Below, in pieces: positions 62,701 to 64,000 of a stretch of DNA of 64,000 bases. The stretch covers positions 2,046,001-2,110,000 of the forward strand of contig JAJFZO010000168.1 of NCBI GenBank assembly GCA_021397835.1. Direction: 5' to 3'. The stretch is from Moringa oleifera (lineage: Eukaryota > Streptophyta > Magnoliopsida > Brassicales > Moringaceae). Under the pieces are notes generated by a model, which did no database searches, was not told the DNA's origin, and saw only the letters and a program-made list of their open reading frames with translations. The first letter of the stretch is position 1. Each line of letters begins with the position of its first letter. The position numbers and the translations under genes are program-made.

Positions 62701-63813
62701 ATAAAATCTGTTTGGGGCTAATAAGTCAACAAAAGATTAGGTCTTCTGCTGAGATGGAGAAAGACTCAGTTTTCTGCTGAGGTGAAAGAAGACTCAATCT
62801 TCTGCTAAGAGAACAAATATTTTTAAATTCATCTTCAACAAAAACCGGTGCCAAAAACCCATATCTGTGGTGCAATTGCGTCTTCTATGGTATGCAATGA
62901 TAATACCTAAGACTCAGATCCATGTATGGCGCATGTTGCATGATGTTCTTCCTATGACAAAAACGTTGGGTCGTAGAGGTATAACTCATGTTGCTTTTGT
63001 GGTGGCTTTCCTGATTCAATATCCCATGTATTCTTCAGATGCATCCCCGCTCAGAAGGTTCGGAAAGAGGTACAGGAAGGACTGGACGATCTTCTTTATA
63101 ATCAACCAGAAAGAGAGCAGATGTGGGAGGATGTCTTCAGGAATTTACATAACAGGAATTAATGACGACTAGCTATCTGTGTGTCAAAGAATATGATGCA
63201 ATAAGAACAGATTTTTTCATGAGTTTTCCTGCAGGATGCCTGACCAACTGGTAAGAAGGAAGGAGACTTGTTACGGATGCAGCCTACGCCCCACCATGGA
63301 GACGAACCAAGAGCAATGGCAACCTTCACTAGAGGGAGCTGTGACTAACACAGCTTATGATGTATCCACTAGGAGGGCAAAACTTGGCAGAAGTGGGGAA
63401 CCACAGGGCACAAGTATTGTTCTGTGCTCTCTCTCCAGCATGTGGGATATACTTCTACTCTACAGGGAGAACTTTTGGCTATACGCTTTGGGCTTCAGAT
63501 GGCTATGACCTCCACTTAAAATAGAATTTTACGTGGAGGGTGATTGTTCAATGGCAATCCAGGAGATTGATAAGCAAAAGGTTCCATGTCCGAGTGGGTT
63601 GGGATAAGCATGGATGTTGCAGTTCTGTCATCACATTATGCTCATTGTTCTTGTCAACACATTCCTGGGAGGGCAAATATGCTTGCACAGAAGCTAGCAA
63701 AATTACTCACAAAATTGGGACCCTTTGATCTGGGAGAATGATATACCCATGAATTCTGTAACCCAAATATGCTTTGAAGTTAATATAACAACTCTTTTGA
63801 TGGAAAAAAAAAA
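59727..63813 (+). mobile_element. L1-type LINE, 3' part (endonuclease end, RT, RNase H, A-tail)
   Basis: Continues the LINE broken at 53434. The endonuclease end (RLNQRLVNIKWLNLFP, then FDHLFLLIL) lies at about 59880-59990. The linker before RT (EELMWRQRAKTLWLKEND) is at about 60310-60360. RT spans about 60600-61600 with NPNKAFGPKCFND, IILIPKIKDLVWLKDF, LALKLNMSKAYD and GLGQTDPLSPYTFLLC. The segment with the catalytic YADD is missing near 61270, where the text jumps to a later RT region (GFPLIMGQNKKRAFNHIKEQL). A zf-RVT region (IHVWRMLHDVLPMTKTLGRRGI) at 62900-63000 and an RNase H-like domain at 63450-63700 precede a poly(A) run at 63802-63813. Stops throughout: inactive. Confidence 0.75.
62281..62850. 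other. LTR-like segment within the LINE, with 3 x 28-bp tandem repeat
   Basis: Between the LINE parts the sequence from GTTGAGTCGCGGACTAAG (62281) to about 62850 has no LINE similarity. It includes a TATTTATA motif at 62600 and three adjacent 28-bp units at 62735, 62763 and 62791, each containing (T/A)(C/T)TTCTGCTGAG-like sequence. It looks like a solo LTR or another insertion, but no flanking duplication was fixed. Confidence 0.35.
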
Positions 63814-64000
63814 AGTAATTGAGTACCATAAATTTAAGCAAATTGGTATTGAAACAATGATTTCACCTTTGTATCACATTCATCCTAATGAATGAGATCA
63901 TACAAATTTCATTATTTTAATTTGTGAAAAATACTTGTTAAACTCTGGAACCATTTTATCTGGTTATAATGTGGCATCTCTAAAAAAAGATATGGTCGCT
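63814..64000. other. Unassigned 3' edge of the window
   Basis: Sequence after the LINE poly(A). No feature seen. Confidence 0.5.

Overview
This is nuclear DNA of a flowering plant, most probably a eudicot. The evidence is the very AT-rich intergenic sequence, an eight-exon gene with GT-AG introns, tRNA-Tyr genes with the plant-type intron after the anticodon, many decayed plant retrotransposons and CACTA transposons, and three intact genes of the plant berberine-bridge-enzyme-like (BBE-like) flavoprotein family.

Genes. Three intronless BBE-like genes lie on the + strand at 3182-4771, 32127-33722 and 39030-40610. All three keep both covalent flavin anchors (His and Cys) and a Gln at the catalytic-base position. 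The middle one matches the Arabidopsis monolignol oxidoreductases BBE13/BBE15. Just beyond the third BBE gene, on the opposite strand and tail to tail with it, is a large coiled-coil gene (41561-49293). I could rebuild it as eight coding exons with continuous phase (1468 aa), and it looks like MEE22/EMB1611. In Arabidopsis MEE22 (At2g34780) sits beside BBE15/MEE23 (At2g34790), so 32-49 kb is a conserved gene neighbourhood. Two intact intron-containing tRNA-Tyr(GTA) genes and one broken copy lie between the second and third BBE genes.

Layout. 1-3.1 kb: AT-rich, then BBE gene 1. 4.8-10.1 kb: AT-rich DNA with two inverted repeats. 10.2-26 kb: a heavily broken Ty3/gypsy element (gag, protease, RT, RNase H and integrase, all with stops). 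It is split by about 7 kb of inserted DNA that includes a 3 x 192-bp tandem repeat and a 3.13-kb CACTA element (19026-22154), and by a 2.04-kb repeat whose other copy lies in front of gag. 27.3-27.7 kb: a LINE 3' end. 28-49.6 kb: the low-repeat gene island. 49.6-51.5 kb: AT-rich. 51.8-63.8 kb: a LINE whose endonuclease domain is split by a second, 6.3-kb CACTA-like element, itself holding a possible hAT-like insert and a tandem array of about 225 bp.

How the genes fit together. The BBE-like proteins carry signal peptides and should be secreted or vacuolar flavoenzymes. At the residue that gates oxygen access, gene 2 has Leu (dehydrogenase-like, as in AtBBE15) while genes 1 and 3 have Val (oxidase-like), so the cluster may have diverged in electron acceptor. 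I see no other biosynthetic enzymes, so a metabolic gene cluster is not supported. I found no clearly undescribed system; the most informative points are the BBE gatekeeper split, the conserved neighbourhood, and the nested transposon structures.
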